DNA of 15,522 nt from Acidobacteriota bacterium (GTDB taxonomy: Bacteria; Acidobacteriota; Vicinamibacteria; Vicinamibacterales; CAVVIG01): the NCBI GenBank assembly GCA_003222455.1, contig QHWF01000020.1, forward strand, positions 1 through 15,522. Direction: 5' to 3'. The position numbers and the translations under genes are program-made. The notes under the pieces are model-generated. The model was not told the origin of the DNA, made no database searches, and was given only the letters and a program-made list of their open reading frames with translations. Positions 1-7,620 of this stretch are shown one piece after another (positions within the stretch are counted from its first letter, which is position 1; every line of letters begins with the position of its first letter).

Positions 1-192
1 GCCGAGGCCGACTGAGCGGAAGCGTTCCCCGCCGCGTCAAGCGCCTGGACCGTGTAGGAGTAGCTGGTGGAGGGGGTGAGGCCGGTGTTTTGATACGCGG
101 TCACCGCGCCTAGAGTGGCAAGCAAAGTACCAGCGCGGTAGACACGGTAGCCGGTCACCCCGACGTTGTCGGTCGAAGCGCTCCAGGACAGG
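1..192. repeat. Perfect 192-bp direct repeat, copy 1
   Basis: Bases 1-192 are identical to 847-1038 as read by eye (offset 846). Both encode the same part of an fn3 module on the minus strand, including the STDNV and GTLLATLG segments. The copy may extend beyond the left edge. Identity at silent sites, while the module in between (540-821) is strongly diverged, points to recent duplication or gene conversion. Confidence 0.9.
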
Positions 193-846
193 TTGATCTG
201 TGAAGAGGATACCGCGGCCGCGGCCAGGCCGCCGGGGACCGAGGGGGCCGTGGTATCGGACGCGGCTTGAGTGGTCGCGCTCGCCGAGGCCGATTGGGCG
301 GAAGCGTTCCCCGCCGCGTCAAGCGCTTGGACAGTGTAGGAGTAGGTCGTGGAAGGGGTGAGACCGGTGTTTTGATACGTGGTCACCACTCCTAGTGTGG
401 CAAGCAAAGTGCCTGCGCGGTAGACGCGATAGCCGGTCACGCCCACGTTGTCGGTGGAAGCGGCCCAGGAGAGATTGATCTGTGAAGAGGAGACCGCGGA
501 CGCAAGAAGTCCGGTCGGGGTCGAGGGGGCGGTCGTGTCCGCTGCCGCGGGCGTAGCTACCGAGACCGGTGGGACGGTCCAGGCCGAATAGTTGGGGACA
601 GCGTCGGCGGCGCTCACGCGGTAGTTGTATGTGGTGCCCGCGGTCAGGCCGGTATGCTGGAATGACGTCGCGGGCGTGTTGGCGATCATCGCGTCGTTGA
701 GGTAGACCTGATAGCTGGTCACCGCGACGTTATCGGTTGAGGCATTCCAGGTCAGATTGATCTGAGTGGCTGACACTGCCGTTCCAGTGAGCCCGGTGGG
801 GACGGAGGGGGCTTGGGTGTCGGGGGCGACTTGAGTGGTCGCGCCC

Positions 847-1038
847 GCCGAGGCCGACTGAGCGGAAGCGTTCCCCGCCGCGTCAAGCGCCTGGACCGTG
901 TAGGAGTAGCTGGTGGAGGGGGTGAGGCCGGTGTTTTGATACGCGGTCACCGCGCCTAGAGTGGCAAGCAAAGTACCAGCGCGGTAGACACGGTAGCCGG
1001 TCACCCCGACGTTGTCGGTCGAAGCGCTCCAGGACAGG
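847..1038. repeat. Perfect 192-bp direct repeat, copy 2, ending at the frameshift junction
   Basis: This copy is identical to 1-192 and stops abruptly at 1038. The sequence then switches to the glycosidase linker through a run of five G (1037-1041). Copy 1 continues instead through the normal first strand of an fn3 module. The repeat end therefore coincides with the deletion junction. Confidence 0.9.
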
Positions 1039-2473
1039 GGGTTGACGGAGCGGTCGTGTCGACCGGAGCGACAGCTGTTTTCAGAACGATACCGGCACTA
1101 TGGCCGCTCAGGGAGATCGAGCTCACGAGCGGGAGCGAGGCGAGTGGCGACAGCAGGTTGTCGTGCGTGAGCTGCCGGCCCGCCTGCGGCAGGGCCACCG
1201 ACGCCACGTTGCCGGTCGGATTGACATACACGTAGCCCTTCTCGAACTCCCTCGAGTAGATATTCACGCCGGCGATCGTCGTAACGGTGTACGAGCCCAG
1301 GGCCTTGCCCAGGTCGATGTTGTCGTACTCGTCGTACCAGATGATCTTGTTGTAGTCGCTATCACCGCCGTGGAAACTGAAGTAGGCATTGTTGAGTACA
1401 TCGTTCTTGCCGATGAGAAAAGATCCCATCGAGTACCAAAGAGTCTGCCAGAAGGTGACGGGATTTCCGAAGTTGTCCGACCCCGACTGACCCGCTGCAA
1501 GCGCTGTGCTGCTCACCATAGCAGCTTTGGTGTGCGTGAGAGCTTTCATCGTGTCGATCTGGCTTTTCCATTCCGACTCCTGGAGGAACTGGGTCGCCCA
1601 GGGTCCCCACATCACGGCGAAGGCACCTTCTTCAAGGAACACGTCCGGAGGGCTTGCACTGGCATCGAGAGAAAGCCACGCGGCACTCCCGATAGCCGTA
1701 CGGGTCTCGCCCTTATTGCACCAGAGTTTCTGGCCGTAGCCGTGTAGCCCTGTTGATATGGCGCTCACGAAGGTATTCATGGCAGCGGAGAACGTGGCGT
1801 CGGTGGGATACTTTGCGGAGGTCGCGTTGTAGCCGGACTGAGCCTGGTCTGCGATGCAGTCATCGGTGAAGACACCGTCCGCGACCCAGGGCTGATCAGC
1901 GATGTCGGCCTTGAGCGCGGTCACCCAATACGACTGGTATGCGGAGGAGCCAAAGTCCATGAGGTAGAAGTAATGATTGGCGCCGGGATTCGAGTAGACG
2001 TTGTTGTAGATGCGGTTTCCTCCGGAATCAAGCTGGAAGAGTTCGGGATGATTGCCGTTCAAACTCCCCATGGGGTGTCCGCGCGAGACGTTGTACCTAG
2101 CGAGCGTGTTGATGTTTATCGCGGAATTGGCGTCTTGATCGTTGTACATATTCGGGCCGTCTACGTAGAGGTAGATGTTCATGTTGGGATTGAGGGCTTT
2201 GATCGCCGCCCAGGTGTTCGAACCGATCTGGTTGTAGCGGAAGCGGTCAAAGTCGAGCAGATCGAATTTCGCGAGCCTCGCCGCGTCGGAGGCGACCAGA
2301 GTGGGGCCTCCACCATAGTAGAGAAGGAAGGTCTGGATGGTCTTGCCCGGCGCGGTTTGCGCCGCGACAGGCAAGGCTACGCCCACGAGAAGCGCAAAGG
2401 CCGCCGCGCGTATTGCAACAGCTGCGTGCCTGCATACCGTGGGGATCGATAGGTAATGGTTCGAAAGATTCAT
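1001..2473 (-). CDS. Secreted putative glycoside hydrolase (GHL15-like), C-terminal fn3 region lost by frameshift
   Basis: The product is 490 residues. I chose the ATG at 2473 because AGAGG lies five bases upstream and the protein then opens with a signal peptide (hydrophobic AFALLVGVALPVAA, likely cut near residues 37-39). An upstream in-frame ATG at 2563 would add a Cys-rich, non-signal-like extension. Residues about 45-370 resemble the hypothetical glycoside hydrolase family GHL15 (Pfam PF14885): YYGGGP near 52, KFDLLDFDRF near 69-78, NPNMNIYLYVDGP, then acidic strand ends DGVFTDDC (D199, D204, D205) and FLEEGA (E281/E282), which fit a TIM-barrel active site. Residues about 400-467 (VYVNPTG to HSAGIVLK) look like the small beta-sandwich that follows many glycosidase barrels. 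After DTTAPSTP the frame shifts and stops within about ten codons. The gene is divergent from the EPS operon, so matrix-polysaccharide cleavage is plausible. The substrate is unknown and the family call is from recall of motifs. Confidence 0.75.
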   Translation of the reverse strand: MNLSNHYLSIPTVCRHAAVAIRAAAFALLVGVALPVAAQTAPGKTIQTFLLYYGGGPTLVASDAARLAKFDLLDFDRFRYNQIGSNTWAAIKALNPNMNIYLYVDGPNMYNDQDANSAININTLARYNVSRGHPMGSLNGNHPELFQLDSGGNRIYNNVYSNPGANHYFYLMDFGSSAYQSYWVTALKADIADQPWVADGVFTDDCIADQAQSGYNATSAKYPTDATFSAAMNTFVSAISTGLHGYGQKLWCNKGETRTAIGSAAWLSLDASASPPDVFLEEGAFAVMWGPWATQFLQESEWKSQIDTMKALTHTKAAMVSSTALAAGQSGSDNFGNPVTFWQTLWYSMGSFLIGKNDVLNNAYFSFHGGDSDYNKIIWYDEYDNIDLGKALGSYTVTTIAGVNIYSREFEKGYVYVNPTGNVASVALPQAGRQLTHDNLLSPLASLPLVSSISLSGHSAGIVLKTAVAPVDTTAPSTPCPGALRPTTSG

Positions 2474-2494
2474 GATCGCCTCTGTAGTTGATTC

Positions 2495-2522
2495 GTTACA
2501 ACAAGTGGCATCATCATGACAA
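2495..2522 (-). promoter_or_regulatory. Possible sigma-70-type promoter of the glycosidase gene
   Basis: On the minus strand TTGTCA (2522-2517) is followed after 16 bases by TGTAAC (2500-2495), about 20 bases upstream of the ribosome binding site. The -35 matches consensus at five of six positions and the -10 at four of six. This is a sequence resemblance only. Confidence 0.25.
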
Positions 2523-2562
2523 AGGCATAAACCTATTACGCTGCCGGAATTCACATAAGTCA

Positions 2563-2599
2563 CTAAGGTAACTTCGAAAAACCTTAGGGACTCTTAGGG
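2563..2599. promoter_or_regulatory. Operator-like cluster: CTAAGGT/ACCTTAG inverted repeat plus CTTAGGG direct repeat
   Basis: CTAAGGT (2563-2569) and ACCTTAG (2581-2587) form a 7-bp inverted repeat around an 11-base centre that contains TTCGAA (2573-2578). The right arm overlaps the first of two CTTAGGG copies (2583-2589 and 2593-2599), whose spacing is exactly 10 bp, one helical turn. This arrangement between divergent genes is typical of a site for a dimeric activator or repressor. No particular regulator can be named. It lies about 90 bp upstream of the glycosidase start and about 400 bp upstream of the EPS operon start. Confidence 0.4.
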
Positions 2600-2994
2600 T
2601 TTGCCCCGACGTAGCCGGAGTTAAAGATCAGCCGGAACAGTTCGTTGTAGTAGCGCTGAAACTACTAACTAGCTCGAAAGAGCCAAGGGTCTGCGAAGCC
2701 CGAAATCGCACTGAAAAAGAGAGAAATTCACGCGAGAGATCCCGTGTTTCCGCAATCCGGATTCCGTCTCGTATAGGAGGCGCCGCCTGCGGAACGTGAA
2801 GACGGGCTGCAATCAGTAAGCGCGCAGATGTCTGCAGCGCAAAGCCGACGCGCGGTACCGGACGAGCCGCGTAAACGCGATTGGGTTTCGAGGACGGATC
2901 TGCCGGTGTCTAGCGGTCGGCCTTCTTTCTGGTAGTCCGATCGGATCAGACCGCGAAATCATCCATAAACGTCGTGCGGCTATCCTTGCGGTCT

Positions 2995-3792
2995 ATGCGT
3001 TTGCAATTCAGCTCACTCGTGCTGTGTGCGGCGGCAATGACGCTGCCAACTGCGGCCTTTGGCCAGTCTCGCGAAACTCTCGGGGAAGGCGATTCCGTCC
3101 GCATCACTGTTTTCCAGAACCCCGATCTGACGACCGAGACACGTATCTCCTCGCGGGGCACGATCACCTTTCCCCTGATCGGCGAGGTCGTGATGGCCGG
3201 GCTCACGCCCGCGGGAGCGGAGGCGGAGATTGCCAAGCAATTGGTCAGGGGAAGGTTCGTGCTGAAACCCCAGGTCAGCCTCAACGTCGTGCGAGTGCGC
3301 AGCCGGCAGGTATCGGTGCTCGGACAGGTCGCCCGCCCGGGGCGCTACCCGCTCGACGACACCAGCTCGAATCTGACCGACATCCTTGCGCTCGCCGGCG
3401 GGGTGACCCCGGCAGGGGACGACCATGTCACCGTGATGGTCACGCGCAACGGCAAGACGGCAAGACTGGAAATCAATGTGCCAACCATGTACCGCACGGG
3501 CGATTTGTCACGGAACCTTCAGCTGGAGAACGGCGATACGATTTTTGTGCAACGCGCTCCCGTCTTTTACATCTACGGGGAGGTGCAGCGCGCGGGGTCC
3601 TATCGCCTGGAGCAGGCCATGACGGTGATGCAGGCGCTCTCCGTCGGGGGCGGGGTGACGCCGCGCGGCACCGACCGTGGCTTGAAGATCCGCCGCAGGA
3701 AACCGGACGGGACATTTCAGGCGATCGACGCGCACCTGACCGATCCCGTGCAGCCCGATGACGTGATTTACGTCCGGGAAAGCCTGTTCTAG
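2995..3792 (+). CDS. epsE: Polysaccharide export protein, EpsE/Wza (OPX) family
   Basis: The product is a periplasmic/outer-membrane export protein of 265 residues that would form the exit channel for the EPS. From the ATG at 2995 it begins with a Sec signal peptide (hydrophobic SSLVLCAAAMTLPTAAFG, cut likely after AFG). A GTG at 2974 would add seven residues; neither start has a good Shine-Dalgarno, so the start is uncertain. The mature part opens with the Poly_export signature (Y/V-x-LGEGDSVRITVFQNPDL, GTITFPLIGEV, L-A-E-I-x-x-L, V-x-P-QVSLNVV). Two SLBB-type beta-grasp repeats follow: VSVLGQVARPGRYPL...ILALAGGVTPAG and FYIYGEVQRAGSYRL...ALSVGGGVTPRG. There is no proper lipobox (the Cys is preceded by Leu), unlike E. 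coli Wza, and no C-terminal membrane helix is visible. It is first gene of the operon, 36 bp before the chain-length gene. Confidence 0.85.
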   Translation: MRLQFSSLVLCAAAMTLPTAAFGQSRETLGEGDSVRITVFQNPDLTTETRISSRGTITFPLIGEVVMAGLTPAGAEAEIAKQLVRGRFVLKPQVSLNVVRVRSRQVSVLGQVARPGRYPLDDTSSNLTDILALAGGVTPAGDDHVTVMVTRNGKTARLEINVPTMYRTGDLSRNLQLENGDTIFVQRAPVFYIYGEVQRAGSYRLEQAMTVMQALSVGGGVTPRGTDRGLKIRRRKPDGTFQAIDAHLTDPVQPDDVIYVRESLF

Positions 3793-3828
3793 GGAAGCGC
3801 GAGCGACTTCATCGGACGCCGGCACATC

Positions 3829-5253
3829 GTGAGCATCCACCAATTTCTGCTCGCCCTACGCGCGCGCTTTGGCGTATTTGCGATATTGCTGACCGCCACC
3901 GTATTAGCCGCCACCGTGGTGAGCTTCCTGCTACCGAAAACCTATCGAGCGACGGTGTCGCTGCTGGTGGACGCCAAGAACGAACAGTCGCTGAGCAATG
4001 TCCTCCCCCTGATTCTCCCGCAGGAGAAACTCAGCTACCTGCAGACGCAGATGGATATCATCACCAGCAAGAGAGTGGCGCGCAAGGTGGTGCAGGACCT
4101 GAAGCTCGCGGAGAACCCTTCGACGCGCGCGGACTTCGAGAATGCGGCGGGAGGCTACGGGTCGGTCGAGGACTGGTTGGTCGATAGCCTGCTCAGCAAG
4201 CTCAAGGTGGAAACCTCGCAAAGCAGCATCATCCAGGTCACGTTTTCATCCGCCGACCCCCGCCATTCGGCGGGTATCGCCAACGCGTTCGCCAAGGGCT
4301 ACATCGACACGATGCTCGAGCTGCGCGTGGAACCGACGCGGCAGGCTGCAGAGTGGTATGACGAACAACTGAAGACCTTGCGGGTCAATCTCGAGGATGC
4401 CCAGGCGAAGCTGACGAATTATCTCCAGCGGGAGGGAATTGTCTCGGTTGACGAGCGCTCCGACGTCGATAGCACCCGGCTGGGAGCGCTGTCGGAGCAG
4501 GTGGTGAAAGCGCAGGAACAGACGTTCCAATGGAATGCCCGGGAACAGCAGGCGCGCGAATTTCGCAAACGCGGCGGGTCCCTGGACAGGCTGCCGGACG
4601 TTCTCGACAATCCGTTCATTCAGAGGCTGAAGACAGATCTCCACCAGGGAGAAGCGAAACTGCGCGAATTGGCCACGCAGTACGGCAGCAACTATCCACA
4701 GTACCAGCGTCAAGTCTCCGAGAACCGCAGCCTGCGCGAGAAGCTCGACGCAGAAATGAGGAAGGTTGTGTCGGGAATCGAGAGTTCGGCGCGCCAGAGC
4801 CGCCAGCGCGAGGCGGATCTCACGAAAGCGATGGCGGCGCAGCGCGCGCGATTGCTCGAGCTCAAGGACAATCGAAATGAATTCACGGTGCTCAGGCGCA
4901 ATGTGGAGTCCGCGGAACGGGCCTACGACACCGCCATGCAGCGCCACGTTGTCAGCCAGGTCGAGAGCCGTGCGAGCCAAACCAACGTTACCGTGCTCAA
5001 CTCGGCAGCCGTGCCGGGGAAACCTTCTCTGCCCAAAATTCCCCTCAACATCGCCCTGTCGGTGGTGGTCGGAACGATACTCGGTATCGGCATCGTGATG
5101 CTGATGGAGATGTTCGACCGCAGGGTGCGCTCGCGCAGCGACCTGAATCTGGACGTCCCGCTGCTTGTCGTCCTCAATACTTGGCAACCTGCTGGAAACC
5201 GCCTGCTCGGCCCGCCTAGGGATACCGCGCGAGCCTTGCCGAATCCAGGCTGA
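3829..5253 (+). CDS. epsF: Chain-length determinant protein, EpsF/GumC/Wzz (PCP) family
   Basis: The product (474 residues) is an inner-membrane polysaccharide co-polymerase that controls polymer length and links synthesis to export. It starts at a GTG with weak Shine-Dalgarno; no ATG occurs before residue about 75. A first membrane helix (about 16-36) leads into the Wzz motif (LLPKTYRATVSLLVDAK). A periplasmic domain follows, with a long Gln/Glu/Arg-rich coiled coil (about 180-365) and the GNYPQY-like signature GSNYPQYQRQ. The Pro-rich segment PGKPSLPKIP precedes the second helix (about 402-424). The cytoplasmic tail is only about 45 residues and has no Walker motifs, so the ATPase is the separate next gene (gap 3 bp). 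Length and layout fit the EpsF type rather than the fused Wzc type. Confidence 0.85.
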   Translation: MSIHQFLLALRARFGVFAILLTATVLAATVVSFLLPKTYRATVSLLVDAKNEQSLSNVLPLILPQEKLSYLQTQMDIITSKRVARKVVQDLKLAENPSTRADFENAAGGYGSVEDWLVDSLLSKLKVETSQSSIIQVTFSSADPRHSAGIANAFAKGYIDTMLELRVEPTRQAAEWYDEQLKTLRVNLEDAQAKLTNYLQREGIVSVDERSDVDSTRLGALSEQVVKAQEQTFQWNAREQQAREFRKRGGSLDRLPDVLDNPFIQRLKTDLHQGEAKLRELATQYGSNYPQYQRQVSENRSLREKLDAEMRKVVSGIESSARQSRQREADLTKAMAAQRARLLELKDNRNEFTVLRRNVESAERAYDTAMQRHVVSQVESRASQTNVTVLNSAAVPGKPSLPKIPLNIALSVVVGTILGIGIVMLMEMFDRRVRSRSDLNLDVPLLVVLNTWQPAGNRLLGPPRDTARALPNPG

Positions 5254-5256
5254 AGA

Positions 5257-6153
5257 ATGCCGGTGAATCCCCAGGAGAATGTCTTGCCGATCGAAGGATC
5301 GGGGCGCGTCCTTGCACGTTATGACCGTCGCATCGGCAGCATTCTCGCGGAAGAGGGGAAGCTCGGCGTCGAGGGCATCGAGCAGGTCATGCAGTTGCAG
5401 CAAACGAACGGATTGAGGTTCGGCGAAGCGGCGCTTCGTTTGGGGTTGATTACGGAGGACGACCTGCGTTGTGCGGTCGCCAAGCAGTATGATCTTCCCC
5501 ACCTTTTGCCCGGCAACGAAAGCATCAGCAACGAACTCGTCGTCGCGTACGAACCGTTTCATCCCCGTGCCGAGGAGCTGCGGGCGCTGCGCACCCAGTT
5601 GTTGATGCGTTGGTCGAAGGCCGGGGTCAAGCACCGGGCGCTGGCAATCGCCAGCCCGGGCTCGGGCGAAGGACGCAGCTATGTGGCCGCCAACCTTGCC
5701 GTGGTCTTTTCGCAGCTCGGCGAACGCACGCTTCTAGTCGATGCCGACCTGCGCACGCCGCGACAGCATCGGATCTTCAACGTCCCCGACCGGGTCGGCC
5801 TTTCGGCGGTTCTGTCCGGCCGCGCCGATCGCGGCGCAGTGGCGCCCGTCCGGGAATTCGGGAGGCTTTCGCTTCTGCCAGCCGGCGCACCCCCGCCCAA
5901 CCCACAGGAGTTGCTGTCCCGTCCCGCACTCGGCGCTTTCCTGCAGGAAATGTGGACCGAGTTCGACGTCATCCTCTTCGATACGCCACCGGCGAAGCTC
6001 TACGCGGATGCGCAGAACGTCGCTTTCCGGGCAGGTAATGTCGTCATGCTCGCCCGCAAAGACCACACCCGTCTTGCCGATACGACCGGCGTCATCCGGG
6101 AGTTGGGCGATACGGGCGTTCGCGTGGTCGGGACCGTATTCAACGCCTTTTGA
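5257..6153 (+). CDS. epsG: EpsG-like chain-length tyrosine kinase / ParA-fold ATPase
   Basis: This cytoplasmic partner of the chain-length protein has 298 residues. Residues about 22-85 form an N-terminal helical domain like the GspE/MshE N-terminal type (IGSILAEEGKL, FGEAALRLGLITEDDLRCAVAKQYDLP). An E-LRALRTQLL oligomerisation helix follows near 107-117. The ATPase core has a Walker A-like loop S133-P-G-S-G-E-G-R140-S141, a Walker A' strand LLVDADLR (159-166) and a Walker B strand VILFDTPP (238-245). The residue in the Walker A lysine position is Arg (CGC codon); my recollection is that GEGRS is common in EpsG proteins. There is no tyrosine cluster at the C-terminus (it ends GTVFNAF), so autophosphorylation of the classical BY-kinase type is doubtful. 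It starts 3 bp after epsF and is certainly co-transcribed with it. Confidence 0.8.
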   Translation: MPVNPQENVLPIEGSGRVLARYDRRIGSILAEEGKLGVEGIEQVMQLQQTNGLRFGEAALRLGLITEDDLRCAVAKQYDLPHLLPGNESISNELVVAYEPFHPRAEELRALRTQLLMRWSKAGVKHRALAIASPGSGEGRSYVAANLAVVFSQLGERTLLVDADLRTPRQHRIFNVPDRVGLSAVLSGRADRGAVAPVREFGRLSLLPAGAPPPNPQELLSRPALGAFLQEMWTEFDVILFDTPPAKLYADAQNVAFRAGNVVMLARKDHTRLADTTGVIRELGDTGVRVVGTVFNAF

Positions 6154-6168
6154 ACCGCCCTGACCAGA

Positions 6169-7620
6169 ATGTCCCTGGTTCTGGAGCGGCGGGTTCCCCC
6201 TGGGTTGGTGTTCGCCGGGATCGCGCTGCTCGGCGTCTTCTGGGGGTTCGTAGTCGCACTCACCGGGCTGAACGCCCTGTACCTGTGCGCGGCACTGGTG
6301 GGCTGCGCATTCATCATGCTCGATTTTCGCATCGGGGTGGTGCTCCTCATCCTGCTGATGCCGATTTCGAGCAGCCGCTTTTTTCCGCACGCGATACTCG
6401 GCATTAATGGCCTCAATCCCTTGAACCTGCTGCTGGTCGGGGCGCTGGGCTCGTACCTGTTTCGCGGGCTGTCCGAACGCAGCCTCGGTCGCTTCATGCC
6501 GCGCCCGCTGCTCTGGCTGTATATCGTGCCGATCCTCATCGCCGGGGCGCTGGGGGTGCCCCACTTCGGCGACATCCCGCCCATCTTGTTTAACCGCCTT
6601 CTCGAGTTCGACACTGTTACCGGCTACGTCCGTGAACTGGTGGTCAAGCCGCTGTTGATCGTGATTTTCGCGCTGCTGGTCGGTGCGGCGGTGTCGAGGT
6701 CCGAGAAGCCGGAAAAATTCCTGATTCCCACGCTGATCTCGATCTGGGTGATGTGCTTTATGGTCATCGTGTATGTTTACCAATCCGGGGTTTCGCTGGC
6801 CGAGCTGGCGAGCAGCACCTCGCGCGAGTTCCTGTCGACACTCGGCATGCACGCCAACGAGCTGGGTCGAATGTACGAGGTCGCCTACGCGCTGCTGCTC
6901 TTCACCTGGGCGGAATCGAAGGAATCAAAGCTGAAGTTCGCCCTGTTTGCGTCGATGGCGCCGGTCGTGTTCGCGCTGATGCTCACGTTCTCGCGCGGCG
7001 CCTTCTTGGGTTTCATCGTGGTCAACGTGCTGTTTCTGCTGTGGCGCCGAAACTTAAAAACCCTGATCTTTGGCGCTCTCCTGGCGGCCATCGCTCTGTT
7101 CCTGCTTCCCGGCGCCGTGTACGACCGCGTTACAACCGGGTTTGGACACGGGTTTGGAAGCGGAACCGACATGATCAGCGCGGGGCGCATCGAACATCTC
7201 TGGCTGCCGCTTCTCCCCGAAGTGCCGCGAAGCCCGATTTACGGCCATGGCCTCGGGTCGATTCTTTGGTCCGAGCCCATGCGCAGGGGAGCCGGCCTAG
7301 CGATTCTGGTGGCCGGGCATCCGCACAACGCGTACCTGCAGGCGCTCCTCGACATGGGAGCGGCCGGCCTGATTCTCGTTTGCGCCTATTTCGGCCACAT
7401 CTGGAAGGGCTTTCGCGCATTGAGTGTTGACCCGGCTTTGAGCCCCACCCTGCGTGGATTCTACCTGGGGGCGGCGGCCGGATTGGTGGCCATGTCGATC
7501 TCTTACCTCACCGACAGCAGCCTGCTGCCGAGACCTGAGCAGACCTTCCTCTGGCTGGCGATCGGAATGATGTACGGTCAGCGCGTCAATGCGCCGGTTC
7601 ACAAACCGGGGACCGGGTGA
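6169..7620 (+). CDS. O-antigen ligase / Wzy-like polymerase, multi-pass membrane protein
   Basis: The product (483 residues) is an integral inner-membrane protein with roughly eleven or twelve hydrophobic helices. The Wzy_C/O-antigen-ligase signature is clear: LTFSRGAFLGF (arginine in the periplasmic-facing loop motif) around residues 278-288, then a long polar loop with ISAGRIEHLW and YGHGLGS. After this comes GHPHNAYLQALLDMGAAGLIL near 383-403, the classic H-N-x-x-L motif of polymerases and ligases. In this setting, between chain-length and flippase genes, polymerisation of lipid-linked EPS repeats is the likely job. Sequence alone does not separate polymerase from ligase. It starts 15 bp after epsG; its stop overlaps the flippase start by one base (TGATG), which suggests translational coupling. 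Confidence 0.8.
   Translation: MSLVLERRVPPGLVFAGIALLGVFWGFVVALTGLNALYLCAALVGCAFIMLDFRIGVVLLILLMPISSSRFFPHAILGINGLNPLNLLLVGALGSYLFRGLSERSLGRFMPRPLLWLYIVPILIAGALGVPHFGDIPPILFNRLLEFDTVTGYVRELVVKPLLIVIFALLVGAAVSRSEKPEKFLIPTLISIWVMCFMVIVYVYQSGVSLAELASSTSREFLSTLGMHANELGRMYEVAYALLLFTWAESKESKLKFALFASMAPVVFALMLTFSRGAFLGFIVVNVLFLLWRRNLKTLIFGALLAAIALFLLPGAVYDRVTTGFGHGFGSGTDMISAGRIEHLWLPLLPEVPRSPIYGHGLGSILWSEPMRRGAGLAILVAGHPHNAYLQALLDMGAAGLILVCAYFGHIWKGFRALSVDPALSPTLRGFYLGAAAGLVAMSISYLTDSSLLPRPEQTFLWLAIGMMYGQRVNAPVHKPGTG

Larger units (their letters stand above)
1..1038 (-). pseudogene. fn3-module array, detached 3' part of the glycosidase gene (frameshifted, runs off left edge)
   Basis: Read on the minus strand this stretch is open throughout and encodes fibronectin type III modules of about 94 residues. 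Each complete module starts with a D-T-x-A-P-S-x-P-x-G-L type strand and continues through QINLSW, STDNV-V-Y-VY, NTGLTP and Y-V-A-D-A. Boundaries are about 1038-822 (first module, missing its first strand), 821-540 (diverged), 539-258, and 257 to the edge. The period is 282 bp. The frame is offset by one base from the glycosidase upstream, whose last residues (DTTAPSTP) are the expected opening of an fn3 module, so the two were surely one gene. No credible start or ribosome binding site lies inside the array. fn3 modules in bacterial secreted glycosidases usually serve as spacers or matrix-binding parts. Whether the break is a real mutation or an assembly error in repeats cannot be decided from the sequence. 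Confidence 0.75.
2474..2994. other. Divergent intergenic control region
   Basis: About 520 bp lie between the glycosidase start and the epsE-like start, with no convincing gene. The half next to the glycosidase is richer in A+T than the surrounding genes. Besides the operator-like cluster and promoter candidate listed separately, it holds an inverted repeat TAGTAG/CTACTA (2648-2653 and 2662-2667), a small hairpin GCTC-GAAA-GAGC with a GNRA tetraloop (2672-2683), and a perfect 10-bp palindrome AATCCGGATT (2754-2763). The leader of the EPS operon would cover part of this. I found no clear sigma-54 (GG-N10-GC with flanking consensus) or strong sigma-70 promoter for the plus-strand operon, and no recognisable riboswitch. 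Confidence 0.6.

Noticed and set aside
1..1038. CRISPR array or tRNA-like repeats in the repetitive left end
   Set aside because: The 282-bp period is a multiple of three, the frame is open and the translation is clear fn3; there are no short palindromic repeats with spacers.
2500..2530. Sigma-54 promoter around GTGGCATCATCATGAC
   Set aside because: The GG is not followed by GC at the required 10-base spacing, and no other good -24/-12 match was found in 2474-2994.
2583..2599. TTAGGG pairs resembling telomere repeats
   Set aside because: Only two copies with 10-bp spacing between divergent bacterial genes; an operator is the simpler reading.
2672..2700. Hairpin with GAAA loop followed by GGGTCTGCGAAGCCC, reminiscent of a c-di-GMP-I (GEMM) riboswitch
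   Set aside because: The conserved core (GACGCAAAGCC) and tetraloop-receptor half are missing on this strand, and the minus strand, though it has GGGGCAAACCC, lacks them too.
4246..5634. Long open frames on the minus strand opposite the chain-length, kinase, ligase, flippase and glycosyltransferase genes (also about 5734-6852 and 8757-10310)
   Set aside because: Translations are low-complexity His/Arg/Gln/Asp-rich without any motif, as expected opposite GC-rich genes; the plus-strand genes have full family signatures.
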